Assembly: GCF_001949145.1 (NCBI RefSeq)
Contig: NW_019091407.1
Span: 810,804-874,803, forward strand
Origin: Acanthaster planci
Taxonomy: Eukaryota; Echinodermata; Asteroidea; Valvatida; Acanthasteridae
Direction of reading: 5' to 3'
Length of the DNA: 64,000 bases
Part shown: positions 1 through 11,230 of the stretch, piece after piece
How positions within the stretch are numbered: the stretch's first letter is position 1
Layout: each line of letters opens with the position of its first letter
The notes under the pieces: generated by a model
What the model saw: only the letters and a program-made list of their open reading frames with translations
Told to the model about the DNA's origin: nothing
The model's database searches: none
Program-made: the position numbers and the translations under genes

Positions 1-59
1 GTGCTACCTCTGCTGAAAAAGACCACCCCCACCCCTACCTGCGCAGGGGAAGATAGTGG

Positions 60-815
60 TGGACTTTGTCAAAGGATTGTAACAAGGGACATTGCATCTA
101 TACATGGACAACTGGTTCAACAGCCCGGCTCTAGTCTCCAAGTTATCACAACTAGGATATGGAGCTTGTGGAACAGTTGGGTACAATACTCAAGGTATAC
201 CAAATGCGGCGAACCCCCAAAATTTCGCATGAAGAGAGGAGATCAGCCCAATTTTACGAGAAGTCAGGCCAGCTATGTGTCATACAGCAGGACGCTAAGC
301 ATGTAACTTTTCCTGCAAACTATGGCGACTGCAGTGTCACTAGTAAACGGATTCGCTGCAAGAACAGTTCAACAGGATACCGTGACGTGCCTCGACCTTC
401 AATAGTCAGCGACTGCAATCAGTTAATGGGGTAAAGTGACAGTCACTACATGCACAACCACATATGGCTGAAATGGTGTAGAGAGACTTCTTCACTATCC
501 TGGGTATCTGTCTGCTGAATGCTACCATCGTTTACGACAGTACAGCCACAAACAATCGCCTGTTCAGTTTGGATTTCCTTGTCAAGTTGACGGAGGGACT
601 TCTTTCCACATGAGAAAGTGCAACCCAAAACAGCATCCTAGACATCCATCATGTGGTGCCAGCCCTGTAGATCATCAACACTATCCCGGCCGGAGTGTCA
701 AGAAACGCGATTGTTTTATGTGTGAAAGGCAAAGCGACGCCAGACTCGTATGATCTGCAAAAACTGTAGACATGCAATGTGTGTTACACAATGCTTTGAG
801 AATTTCATTTGAAAT
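60..815 (+). pseudogene. piggyBac-type transposase remnant (decayed)
   Basis: Translation in shifting frames gives pieces typical of the C-terminal half of piggyBac-family transposases. From about 98 there is DNWFNSPALVSKL followed by GYGACGTVGYN. In another frame up to 434 there is QLCVIQQDAKHVTF and later DCNQLMG, which matches the usual YNxxMGG region. Next comes RDFFTILGICLLNATIVYD (about 480-540). A cysteine-rich tail at about 700-810 (DCFMC, then ICKNCRHAMCVTQCFENF) matches the family's C-terminal zinc-binding domain. Stop codons and at least three frame changes show the copy is dead. The N-terminal half would lie before the window. I did not find a convincing terminal inverted repeat or a flanking TTAA target site. 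Family assignment is by recognition of the motif order. Confidence 0.72.
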
Positions 816-3756
816 ATAATGATATCCTCGAACAAACTAATCTGCCCCCCCCCATTTCAACGTTGCCCAAGACGTACATACCGCCCACCAGCATTGAAAG
901 GGGGGTGGAGGTAAAGTGGAGCACATTAGGAAAGCACACAGGTAAACAAGACGTGACATCATCAGTACATGGACTATTTACTAGAAAACTAAGTTTCACA
1001 AATAAGTCAATCGAGGGCGCTCGTTCTGTGGTAAAGACTGAGCTTATCATGACTGTGTACTGAGTGTGGCAGATTCTCATAGTTGTTCATAGTTGGGACA
1101 GTCACTTGCTCAGTCCCAAAGGATGCCGCATTCGTTTATCGTATCTGCTGTAGCAGGGCATGCAATATCAAGTGTAGCTGCCCAAACTGCTGTCTCTCAA
1201 AAGAAGTAGCGTGGTAGTGTAGTAGACTCATTAAAGAGGCAGGATCTCCGTGAAGAGGTTTAATGTTGCCAATGATTTTACTGGTTCATTGCCATCGATT
1301 GCCAAGTGTAAAAAAAACCTGTTTGGACAACATACCAAATTAATCTCTTGTAAGAAATTGCAGATAACTATCTTTCCATTTTAAAAATTGATTGTACATT
1401 ATAATTAAATTTAAACGTATGGGACAGTTTAAGTTCGACAAGCACATGCACACGAATGTGCATATCACTTATGTTACATGTACATGTACTAACCGTATCA
1501 TCCCTTGTACAATTTGCAACCCGTAGCGCTGACATTATGATTTACAGTTTCCCTCCACAAAACAAGTAAAAAGATATGTGTAATCAATAACGTTTCACAC
1601 CAGCCTTGGGGCTCAACAATGTCACTCCGAGAAACCCCAGGAAACTCCCTCATACTCTTTGTTTAGTATTACATTGCACATAATTTATGATAATTCCCCA
1701 TAACGAGCACTCATAAAATGAAGACATATAATCAAAAACACACCCTTTTAGCTGTTAGACTTACTATGATTACCAAAAACCCTGTAAAAGTACGTGAAAA
1801 GAGCCTATAATTTATTATGCATGACCTAAAGTGAGCACAAATGCCAAATGCTAAGCTGGTCTCCGCCGAGAGACTTCATGTCAGGCTTCTGAATGGTCAT
1901 GGTGGTGAGGCTTGGCACAGTTTTGAGATCATTTGATGCTGGAACAGTCTGTGAGACTGCTGTGGGCAATGTGGCAATCTCATTTGACACTGGAGTATAC
2001 AGTGAGGTTATTGCAGTGTTGTGCCACTCTCCCCTGCACTACTGAAGGAAACGTGCTGCGTAAATCATTTATGTTAGCCCATGTTTAATCATCACTGTTG
2101 ATGGTCACTCAGCAGCACTACTTGTGACTTTTTCACTTGCGTCGGTCACTTGCGTGAGATCCTGTCTGTCAACTGTGGCTTCATCCTCTACTTGCATTTG
2201 TTCCTCCTAAATACTTGCCTCTAACTGTGCCCGCTCCTATTTATCCTCCATATTCGGAAGTTGATGTCTTGTCACATACAGTACTTAGCCATTAAGATGG
2301 CTACCAATAGACAGAATCCACTAACATAGACTACTGTTTATTCTGTGCACTGGTCAACAGAGGGCACTGTGCATGACTAGTACAGTTCAACCCGTGCATG
2401 CATGTACAATCATGACATTGTTGTTGTTGAACTCATCTCCAGCATCATTTTCTGTTTCTCCAGTTCCTACTTGTTCTTGAGCTACTTCTTCCTCAGCTTA
2501 GTAATCTCAGGTCTTCCCCTTGTCTCTCGATATTTTTCGATGGACGCGACACTGCATGAACGTCACACTGCATGATCTGTTTCAGTCCCACTGGTCTACT
2601 TTTGTCCATGCAGCCATCTTTGGTGGATTGATTCGATGTTGATGTCCTCTTTGAACTATTAACTGGCATGTCTTATTTGGCTGATTTCATTGATCCTCAA
2701 TTACTGACAGTGTCCTTCATTGGCAGTGGCGTATCTAGCAGTGGGCCGGGGAAACTTGCCCACCCCCCACCCTACGGATTTTTTGTTATCAAATCTCAGA
2801 GGTGGTAAGAAGTCAATATTTACAAATCCACGTCAAGTAACAAGTCATGACCCGATAGTTACAATTCAAATCAAAAGTCACAAAAATAGCGACTCAAGTC
2901 TGACTCAAGTCCAAGTCAAGTGACTCGAGTCTACAACTCTGTCAAATCTTAATAAAAATATTAATTTATCAAATATTACCACCAAAGCCCACACTACAAA
3001 ATAAGCTAAAAGGGAGGTTGCTCTCCCATCAGAGCACAAGCTGTATACGCTTCTGACGCTGGTGATGATGTTAACGTAAATTATATCCGCCATTTCTATC
3101 TTACAGCGTTGTAGTCTTATGCACTCTCGGTTTATCCCCAAAACTCTTGCACTGTCATATGAACATAACGGGGAGTAACATTTGTTCAGAATGTCCAACT
3201 CCTATCCCAACACATACATTCTATCGGATAAAATTCTCTTAAAATTGAATCTTGCTGTTACCACAATCAATACTGCTGCAACTCTAAAGCACAGTGCACA
3301 AGTTAAGTGTGGTGCAACTTCAACTATAACAAATTATCAATTTAGATGAAATATAAACCGATTTTGTTAAGTCTGATGAAAATTACACGTTTCTGGAATT
3401 TAATGTGACCCTTTTTCCAAGTTTAACAGCAAACTTTGGGAATAAACAAATTGGGGACGCCCTGTACATAAGGTTGTCATAAGTAATTCACTCTCTCTGG
3501 TTGGACGACGATTCTTGATAAGGTTTATACATGTCCCCCTCCCAAAAAGGATGTGTCTTAATTTACCTGAAGTCAACATTTTCATGTATAAAACGTCGAA
3601 AGCAACATATGTTTGTCCGGATTCAGAGGCATCGTTTATGGTTGTAAACATTTGATAAATAGAAACCATCCATGTGACGGTATCTGGACCAATCAGCTCA
3701 AAATGTTTTTGATGCTTGTGATTACATTAAACTTTCCAATTTTTATGTTATTTCAG
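816..3756. other. Intergenic stretch, no supported gene
   Basis: AT-rich DNA with stop codons in all frames. At about 2835-2935 there is a short CAAGTC/GACTC-rich simple repeat. Translation of 2440-2660 on the minus strand gives a charged, leucine-zipper-like stretch broken by stops, too weak to call. If the dehydrogenase fragment that follows is a real gene, its intron 2 would cover this stretch and its exons 1-2 would lie before the window. I saw no copy of those exons here. Confidence 0.5.
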
Positions 3757-4586
3757 GGCGAATAGTTAACGTGAGTAGCGCGCAAGGGCTACATGCCGCC
3801 CCCTATTACTCCCCGTACGGGATCTCCAAATTTGGGGTGGAGGCGTTCTCGGACTGTCTCCGTCTTGAGATGGACAAGTGGGGAGTGAAAACGGTCATCA
3901 TCCAACCAGGAAATTTTTCAGGTGTCACAGCAGTGCATTAGTAAATTGTCGAATTATTTGAAATTTCAACTAAGGTGGCTAGTGATTATATTTTTGCCCA
4001 GTTCAAGTTAGCCGATATTCACGTAAGCTTTTTCAATGATTTTCCAAGGATGGCAAATTATCAATAGGAAAACCAATTAGGACTCCATTGACTATTTCAC
4101 AAAAACGAAAAAACCTTAGAATTGTATTGATTGATTAAAATACCAAAACCTACAGATAAATGAGTTGGTGGCTTCGACAGTGCACCCCGTAAGAAAAAGA
4201 TGGCCCGCCATGTAGAATGGCTGATAAATCAAGTTTAGCATTCTTTTCTTGATTTTATAGCATTTTCTGAAGTCGGTGAAGGAAACAACATTGATAAGAT
4301 GCTGGGCTTGGTTTGGAGTGGCACACCGGACCACATAAAGCAAGTATACGGCGAGGATTACTTCAATAACTTGCTGAAATTGGTGAAGACTCAAAGAAGT
4401 ATGGGTGTTCAACACGACTTGAAGTCTCTCTTGAGTGGTATTGAGGACGCCCTCATTGCCGTGAATCCGCCAGACAGGCTCTTAATTGCTGAACCAAAGC
4501 TTTTTGCCTTTTTTGTGCACACCTTTCCTGCCACCTTGACGGACTATTTTTACAAGGTTTTCATGTTGACTAGTAAAGACAAATGA
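3757..4586 (+). CDS. BDH1-like short-chain dehydrogenase, copy A, exons 3-4 only
   Basis: Two exons of an NAD(P)-dependent short-chain dehydrogenase/reductase, closest to D-beta-hydroxybutyrate dehydrogenase. Exon 3 is 3757-3921 (165 bases, acceptor TTTCAG, donor GTGTCA). It carries the catalytic part: VNVSSAQG with the active-site serine, then YGISK (the YxxxK motif), [11 protein letters not shown] and the PGNFS turn. Exon 4 is 4261-4586, phase-matched, and encodes the C-terminal region with [14 protein letters not shown] and NPPDR, ending in TGA. Exon sizes and phases equal those of the complete copies downstream, and no reading-frame damage is visible. Exons 1-2 (cofactor-binding TGxxxGxG and NNAG) are missing from the 3.7 kb upstream. 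The gene either starts before the window or is a 3' fragment. An AATAAA lies at 4726-4731. The GTGTCA donor is weaker than in the other copies. Confidence 0.82.
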
Positions 4587-4725
4587 AGCTACTGGAGAGT
4601 TTTCAACGTGAATGGACTAAGTTTCCGTGATCACCGTTTTGGCTTAGTGTTCGAGATGGTTTTAATTTCATTCCTCCTTTTACGGATTTGATAGCGAAGA
4701 CTTTAGTAAAAATGGAAAAACAAAT

Positions 4726-4731
4726 AATAAA
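4726..4731 (+). terminator. Putative polyadenylation signal, copy A
   Basis: AATAAA 140 bases after the stop codon of the copy A dehydrogenase, in AT-rich sequence. It is the first canonical hexamer downstream that I noticed. Confidence 0.45.
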
Positions 4732-6553
4732 TATGATACGTTTTGATCTTCCCAGTGATTGATTTATCAACTACATGAACTGATGACGATATTCTTCACA
4801 AAAGAAAAACAAAAAATACTTCTTCCCGAAAAGTGAAATGTACAAAATATGCCCTCAACAGTAACATGGACATTTACAAGGTCAGCAATGACGCAGCATG
4901 AATCTATTGCACCTAGCATCACGATCATACTATGGCCCGTTAATTTCCAGCACCAGTATGACTATGTTCCAACAAGAACCATTATGAAAAGACTGGAAAC
5001 CTGAGTGGTGTTGATGAATACAGCAAGAGAAAAAAAAAACAATCACGAAATGCCAAAAATGATCCACACATTTGAAGTCTATGACAAGAATACGGTACTG
5101 TATATCTATAAAACAATATATTTTTGGTTTTCAAGAATGATTTTGAAGTCTCCCTGCGTGCTATGTAATGCTCATAATTTAGCAAGTGTTGGGTCATTTC
5201 GCAAAAACGAGGTCCATTTTTTTCATCATGTGAAAGAAACCTCACCCCCGCCAAAGAAAGGACGGGGAGTTCGTTCTCTCTTATTCTGGTGCTTTCATTT
5301 TCTAAGGAAACAACGATCTTGGTGACGCTACTAATGCCACATGTATGTTATTCTATGTTTTGACGTTTTTGGAACTCTTTGTTTTGCAAGTTAACCGCAT
5401 ATAAACCAAGGTAGTATACAAACCAAAGTTTTTTTTAGCATTGACAATAACCACAGCAAAGGTTTGACCTTCATCTTCATTGTGATTGACTTGATAATGT
5501 AGCATGGGTGTGGGGGGTTACTCCTCCCCCCAAAATAAAAATACATAAGAAAAAGAGAGATATGAAGAATGTGCTGAAAAAATTCACCACCTTGCAGTTT
5601 CAGTGGTTTATCAGTTCGTTACTAATGACTTTCTTGGCCTTCCCACGCCTGGACCCCCCCTGTAAAATTGGTACCTAGCTTCCTCGGGAAAAAAATCCCA
5701 GAGACGTCCTTGATGTAACTTAAGGTAAAAATCGGAAAAACAACAAAAATTGGTAATTACCAAATATGGGCAATGCTGAAGATGTACTAGTACTTTGCGT
5801 CAGTTATATGAAAAAAAAAAATGATTAAAATATTCGTAAGGTCAAAGCCCATCACAATATTAATATATGGTTTCAGTGTTTACAATCACGAGGCTTTTTG
5901 TGGGAAGCTGTGTTGTTTCCAGCATAAAACCTACTTAGGAAACATCCTATCCTGTTTTAAAATAAAAAACACTTGCCGCTCTACAACTGCCAAAATTGCA
6001 AGAGCCTCATACATTTTGTCTGTACATCCTCCACAAAATAAAAAAAGCTATTGTAAAACGCCAAGATTTCCCAGGTTGCAAAGATTAAAGGAACAATTTG
6101 ACTGTATTTTATTTTAATTAAAGACTTACAACACATGAAACGGAGCTTTATTAACAGTTTTCATGACTTTTCACCTCCAATGCAGTAAAAGGTAAGATTT
6201 TCAATATTTAGGATATATATCTTATATATATTTATATTAAGTCAGTTATTGAATTTAGGGAACAAATCTAAAGTTGAAATTAAGTTAGTTTTAATTATAG
6301 AACTGACATGGTGGCCCCATGTAAACCTCCGGCCATTGGCGAGCCGCGCGAGGGTTCTGGAAGCTCCGCGTTACTTTCAGGCTTTATTTCTAAGAATACA
6401 AGAAATCCCTAACTCTCTAGGGTATGTGCAAAATCATATTAAAATTGGAGGATTCAGAGCTGTTAGGGTTAATCACCTTTAAAGCAATAGTAACTGTTAG
6501 CTCAAGGGACGCCGGTGCTTGAAGATTTCGCCATTTATCGATTTCTGCTTCAG

Positions 6554-6607
6554 GATCATCTCATCTTCAGTCTGCTTCTCATTAAGCAGACGAAAGATGA
6601 GATGATC
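6554..6607. repeat. Hairpin, 24-bp arms with 6-base loop
   Basis: GATCATCTCATCTT at the left returns as its reverse complement at the right. The two 24-base arms differ at two positions and flank the loop CTCATT. It stands alone in spacer DNA, so it may be the end product of a small inverted-repeat element. The loop is shorter than usual for a microRNA precursor. Confidence 0.6.
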
Positions 6608-6689
6608 GATCATCACGTGAAGACATCGATCACCACACGAAGAATTGCAGCTTTGAAGAGACCGCAAAATTCTGGCGGAATAGGGAAAT

Positions 6690-6990
6690 ACCTGTATATC
6701 CTCCCCTCCCCACTTTGTGACTGGTGGATTGTGTGGATCGTTCCCCCACTTTTTGTGGTGAGAAAAAAGGCTGGGATTTTAAGGTCTTTTACTTCCATTA
6801 AGTAAAATGTATTCAATGGTACTGGAAACCACAAACAACTTTATCAAATATGCCATTTTAGTGTAAAGGATAGGTGTGTAAATTCACATAGATGGACATA
6901 TGGTATCATGAACAGCGTCCCCAAGTGCCAAGTGTTATGTGGTGTCATGCAAATACCCCCCCCGGCCTTTGGAATTTCAAGGCGGGGTTA
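6690..6990 (+). repeat. Dispersed repeat family, copy 1
   Basis: It shares an ordered set of motifs with copies near 12190, 16400, 29050 and 37800: a CCCCACTTTTTGTGGTGA-like block, a run near ACATATGGTATCATGAACA, then GTGGTGTCA followed by a C-run. Divergence between copies is considerable. No coding capacity or clear ends were seen, so I cannot name the element type. Confidence 0.45.
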
Positions 6991-7850
6991 ATTTTCGATT
7001 TAAGCCGTCCTCATCCCCAGTCTCAGGCAGAAATATACACCACTTGCTCTGAGGCAATTCCTATACTGCCTGTATGTGTGCATGATGGGATGCTAAAATG
7101 ATACCGCTCAGCGCGCAAATTATTTACGCAACTATGCACCGTAAGTCGCTGATAATCTTTTCTCCCGTTTTTTAATCAGAAGGATTAGCCTTTGATCATG
7201 AGGCAAACTCCAGATGGCACTTAACCTTTGGGCACTCAATATTGAGCAGTAACTGTATCCATCCAAACAATGAAATATGTAGGCTTAAATGTATGAATTT
7301 AATGACATCTGTAACAAACTTGTACGTGGCGCTCTGATAAGGTGCTTGGAGTCTGGTTCTTCCTCCATAGTGAAATAGAATCCTCCTTTTGGTATCAAGA
7401 AAAGTGGCCGTCATAACCATCAAAAACCTTGTCGTTTTTCTTTTGTTGGCATTTGTGTCACCGGCTGCGACAGGGGGGGATCGGTAACGCATTGGCCCGC
7501 TACCTGGACCAGCAAGGCTTCCGGGTGTTCGCTGGCTGTCTGTTTGAGACCGGCGAAGGGGTGCGAAAACTCAAAGAGGAGTGCTCCAGAAAGCTGAAAT
7601 TGGTCCGGATGGATAATTATGACTAGTGACGCGCGGGTGGCCAAGGTGGCTTGGTTTGAAAAAAATTGTATCAGGGGATGTTAAGCTTTGTGACTTTGAA
7701 TGTTGCAGGCACGATATCCAAGCAAGGTTGTGAAAACAAAACAAAAAACAAACCTACGTAAAACACTGATTGTGCCATGCTGCAGCTCGTTTTGGAGTAT
7801 TCAGATTTTGCGATGGAAAGAATATAAAAGAAACTGATTAACTGATCTCG

Positions 7851-8300
7851 CCTCTAATCAATCAACCAACCAATCAAGCAAATCAATCAATCAAGCAATC
7901 GTCGATCAATCAATAGTCGACGGATAAAGAACAAAGGAGGAAGACATTTTTGATAATTTCGTGAGCAAAAAAAAAACGAATACTGGAAGAAAATGTATCG
8001 TCTTTTGAAATGACGTAACACTTTAGTCTCCGCCCTTCCTTTTGCCACGGATATATTGAGGACGTCCCGCGCCTGATCAATCTACTTGCCAACCAATCAA
8101 ATCAATCAAGTAATCGACCATCAATCAATAATCAATTGATTAAACTAGAGGACAGCTCATCAATAAAGAAAAACGGAGGAAGGGAGTTTTAATTTGTGAG
8201 AAAAAGAACGAATGCAAAATGAATATTTATCTTCAGAATGACGTCAAACTTTACTACCCTTCCATTCATGTTGCAAGGGATTTCATGAGGAGGTTTAGGT
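7851..8300 (+). repeat. Two tandem ~230-bp units in intron 1 of copy B
   Basis: Unit 1 (about 7851-8075) and unit 2 (about 8085-8300) share the same order: an ATCAATCAA-rich start, GGAGGAAG, a lysine-codon-like A-rich tract, AATGACGT near CAAAC or ACACTTTA, then CCTTCC and a CACGGATAT- or GCAAGGGAT-like block before TTGAGGA or ATGAGGA. A related single unit lies in intron 1 of copy C (about 15773-15985). The repeat therefore came with the gene duplication and was later doubled here. Confidence 0.6.
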
Positions 8301-8404
8301 TTTGGCTGGAGCAGACCACACAAATTTAAATTCATTTTGAGGGCAACTGAAACGACCCAGTGTGTAAAATATGCAAGATCTCAAGTTTACCGTCATTACC
8401 AGTT

Positions 8405-8440
8405 ACCAGCACACTGTGGTAGAAGTTGGTACCTTAATAC
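8405..8440 (+). repeat. Short repeat shared with 12611-12648
   Basis: The block CCAGCACACTGT followed by AAGTTGGTACCTTAAT occurs here and again at 12611-12648 with two or three differences, both inside intron 1 of pseudogene copy B. It may mark two ends or two copies of one dispersed element. Confidence 0.5.
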
Positions 8441-9063
8441 TTCTACACAAACACCCCTTGCACAAGGGGTTTATGCACAAACCCTGTCAGACCGCAAGTA
8501 TCTACTCCTAACCACGTTCAATTAACTCGGCAGCCACAGGGGAGAGCAGAGTCAGCGACTGCTGAAACCGCAGGGCATGCTGAACACACTGTACTGTACA
8601 TGTGTTTATGCATGCTGACAGTGCACATTGATTATGTCGGTGACCAGGATGGTATCAGAAGGCTGTTTCAACCTCTTCTCGTTTTAACCCTCCACTTTTC
8701 TGTCGGTTGTAAATAAAAAGTAAATGCATGATGTTTCGTCATGGGTGTGGACAGTTACTATTAGAAACTTCGTGCAGCGGGGATTTTTGCCAACATTTTC
8801 ACCAGCTTGATTGCCCCAACCTTGTATGTCACAACTCATCCTGTTTGTTTTCGTTTAGTTGTATTTGTAAATTTACAAACCGTGATCACAGAAATTTATG
8901 GGTGTGAATGTTGATCCATTTATGGGCTCCGCATCGAAATTATTACATCAGTAATTCCAGTCGTCCATGGAAAAGTAATGACATTTTCAAACAATTATTA
9001 TGCCCATTCATCCGCTATAGGTTTTTCCCAGCTGAACTCAATAACACGAAAGAGAGTCATGTC

Positions 9064-9240
9064 TCATGAAGCTTAGTTTATTGTCGCAAACTGTAACCCT
9101 TTCCGGGTTATAACGCCAACTTTATTAGTTCCTTATCTCATTAAGTTGTATACTTTATGCTGCAACAAAGCTCTTTCCTTTGTGTAATTCGCTCACTTCG
9201 GAAAGGGTTACACTTTGCGACAATGATCAAAGCTTCATGA
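9064..9240. mobile_element. MITE-like hairpin element, 42-bp inverted ends
   Basis: The left arm 9064-9105 begins TCATGAAGCTTAG and ends AACCCTTTCCG. The right arm 9199-9240 is its reverse complement with about four differences. The 93 bases between have no coding capacity. Size (177 bp), long inverted ends and an AT-rich centre fit a miniature inverted-repeat element. I could not define a clean target-site duplication. The left flank repeats TCATG once more, which could be part of one. Confidence 0.65.
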
Positions 9241-9262
9241 CTCCATTCTTGACAGTTCCAAA

Positions 9263-9649
9263 TTGTTCAAAATTGGAAATGGTGCACTTCCACATCACAT
9301 CAGAAAGCGAGGCGCAGAGAGGAAAAGCAACAAGTCATTGCATAAGACAGTTACCGGTATTGGAAAAAGATGCAACAACTCAGATCCCCGAAACTGTGAC
9401 TGCCGATCCAGAGAAATTGCCAAAAGATTACGGCAGCAGAGGGAGAGTGTCATGGGCATTGCACCCGACATTAATTTTGGTGAGAAAGAATATTTTTTAC
9501 TACGTATGGCTTTGACTGTAGCCTGCAGAAAGGGGAAACAAATGAAAACATGGCTGCTTGGAATGGCCTTCACGAAAGGCGACATAATTTCTATCTTGAA
9601 GATGATAGAATCGAGAAATGGATTTTCTCTGTATGATGACGTTGTCTAA
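9263..9649 (+). CDS. Hypothetical 128-residue reading frame
   Basis: An uninterrupted frame starting MFKIGNG just after the hairpin element and ending at TAA. The product is basic, with KRCNNSDPRNCDCRSREIAKR (cysteines spaced C-x7-CDC) and a hydrophobic C-terminal half. I recognise no family. It sits inside intron 1 of a dehydrogenase pseudogene on the same strand. It could be a fragment of a transposon protein or a chance frame. No splice sites or polyadenylation signal were assigned. Low confidence that it is a gene. Confidence 0.2.
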   Translation: MFKIGNGALPHHIRKRGAERKSNKSLHKTVTGIGKRCNNSDPRNCDCRSREIAKRLRQQRESVMGIAPDINFGEKEYFLLRMALTVACRKGKQMKTWLLGMAFTKGDIISILKMIESRNGFSLYDDVV

Positions 9650-11028
9650 GTTAAATCTGCACGGCATTTCCATGTTTCCATGGAAATAATCGAGCATCTC
9701 CGACAACTATTGCCTGGTTTCTTTGCTCCTAGAAGACAAACTGCCACTGTGAAAGCTAAGATGAATGCAAGAGTTAGCTATTCTTCACCCTAAGCACAGA
9801 GGTAGTTGTTGCATCTTGTTTCAAACTTATGGACTGATTGGAGGGTTGAGTATTGACAGGATACGCTAGAACAATTTGTTGTCGCAAATAAAAATATGCT
9901 AAGTCTGTAAAACAACACAGGATACGCAGTGCGTATAAATGGAAAAATATGTCAAGGGATACGACCCGACATGCATCGGTGAATTCAAACTATACTACTT
10001 ATTAATTCCCCACTTGGCTGATCGTGTTCATGCAAGGTGGTATTGTTTGATAATAAATAAACGAATAGGAGTGGGTTTCATCTCGGTAATTTAAAACCCA
10101 CACTTTCTTTAATAGAAACCCTTATTTCGTGGGATGGGCTGTGTACAAACATAAGAATAACAAAAGAAAAATGCTGAAATTGAAATTTCATTAACACATT
10201 TCGATGGAACGTTGAATATCAGTACGCATGCAACAATTGAATTACAAGCTAGATGAAAGAAACGTTGAAAAGAGAGCATACATGAATATTGCTATCATTG
10301 TTCAATGATTTTGTCATTTAGCAGTTCAAGCATGGTCATCAAAAGAACGGACTTAAATACAAAACAGGGATGTTAGCGCTAGTGCAACTATTGCTGGGTA
10401 GTTTTTACATGTCATTTATATGAAATGTCACAACTGTACCTCCAAGTCTGAATATTTCCTGTTTCGTGTATCTGGAGGGTTGTTTCATTCATTTTGAATC
10501 TGGAAGATCACAAATAATGTAACAATGTTGACCGAGACAGAAAAATCAGCTGAACTGTATGTTAAACAAGTAGTTAACTTAAAGAAATCTTTCATCGCCG
10601 TATCAATTTAAACTGTTTAATTTTTAATTTAGTTCTGGAAATGTAAATTCAATAAAAACCTAATGTTTAAGGTGTTCACTTTTGCTGTTCTGTATTGATG
10701 TAACAGTTACCGATAATTTTCAGTATCTGGCCAAGGCAAACTTTAAGTGAAGTTTATTAAATCGTTTTCCCAGTAGCAACATTGAAGTGCATGCTGGTGA
10801 TTACAACTACAGACATTTTGAAGCCATCTTCTTATCTAAGATGTTATAGCGGCGTCATCGTATCTCCTTTATATCAGAGGTATATTTTTGGTATTATTTT
10901 CATGTGTAGAAGTGAATGTAACGTTAGAAATAATTGCGACGAAAAGGGTACTTCTACAGGTTCAATCGAATTGTCACCTCATATTAGGCATGCGCCCCCT
11001 ACTGACTAGAATGAAAATTCCACCCCAA

Positions 11029-11230
11029 ACTCGAATTCCCTTTTTTCACCGCCAACCAGCCCAGTATGACACGGTCAATCCAGCAAGGCAATCCGCATTC
11101 CTTTCTCAGCACACTCGCATCCCCTTTTTTCACCGGCAACCAGCCCCATCTGACATGGTCAATCCAGCGAGGCAATTTGCATCCCTTTCTAAGCCCACTC
11201 GCATCCCCTTTTTCACCGGCAACCGTGCTT
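11029..11230 (+). repeat. 84-bp minisatellite, about 2.4 copies
   Basis: Units start at about 11029, 11113 and 11197, each with ACTCG followed by TCCCCTTTTTTCACCG-like sequence, then GGTCAATCCAGC. The spacing is exactly 84 bases both times, a multiple of three. A frame through the array (10888-11277) reads RIPFFHRQPA repeatedly, but nothing else suggests coding. Confidence 0.75.

Larger units (their letters stand above)
4732..7403. other. Spacer between dehydrogenase copies A and B
   Basis: No gene supported. It holds homopolymer-rich AT sequence, a hairpin at 6554-6607 and a copy of a dispersed repeat family (about 6690-6990), both listed separately. The open reading frames here are short and show no protein family signature. 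Confidence 0.5.
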
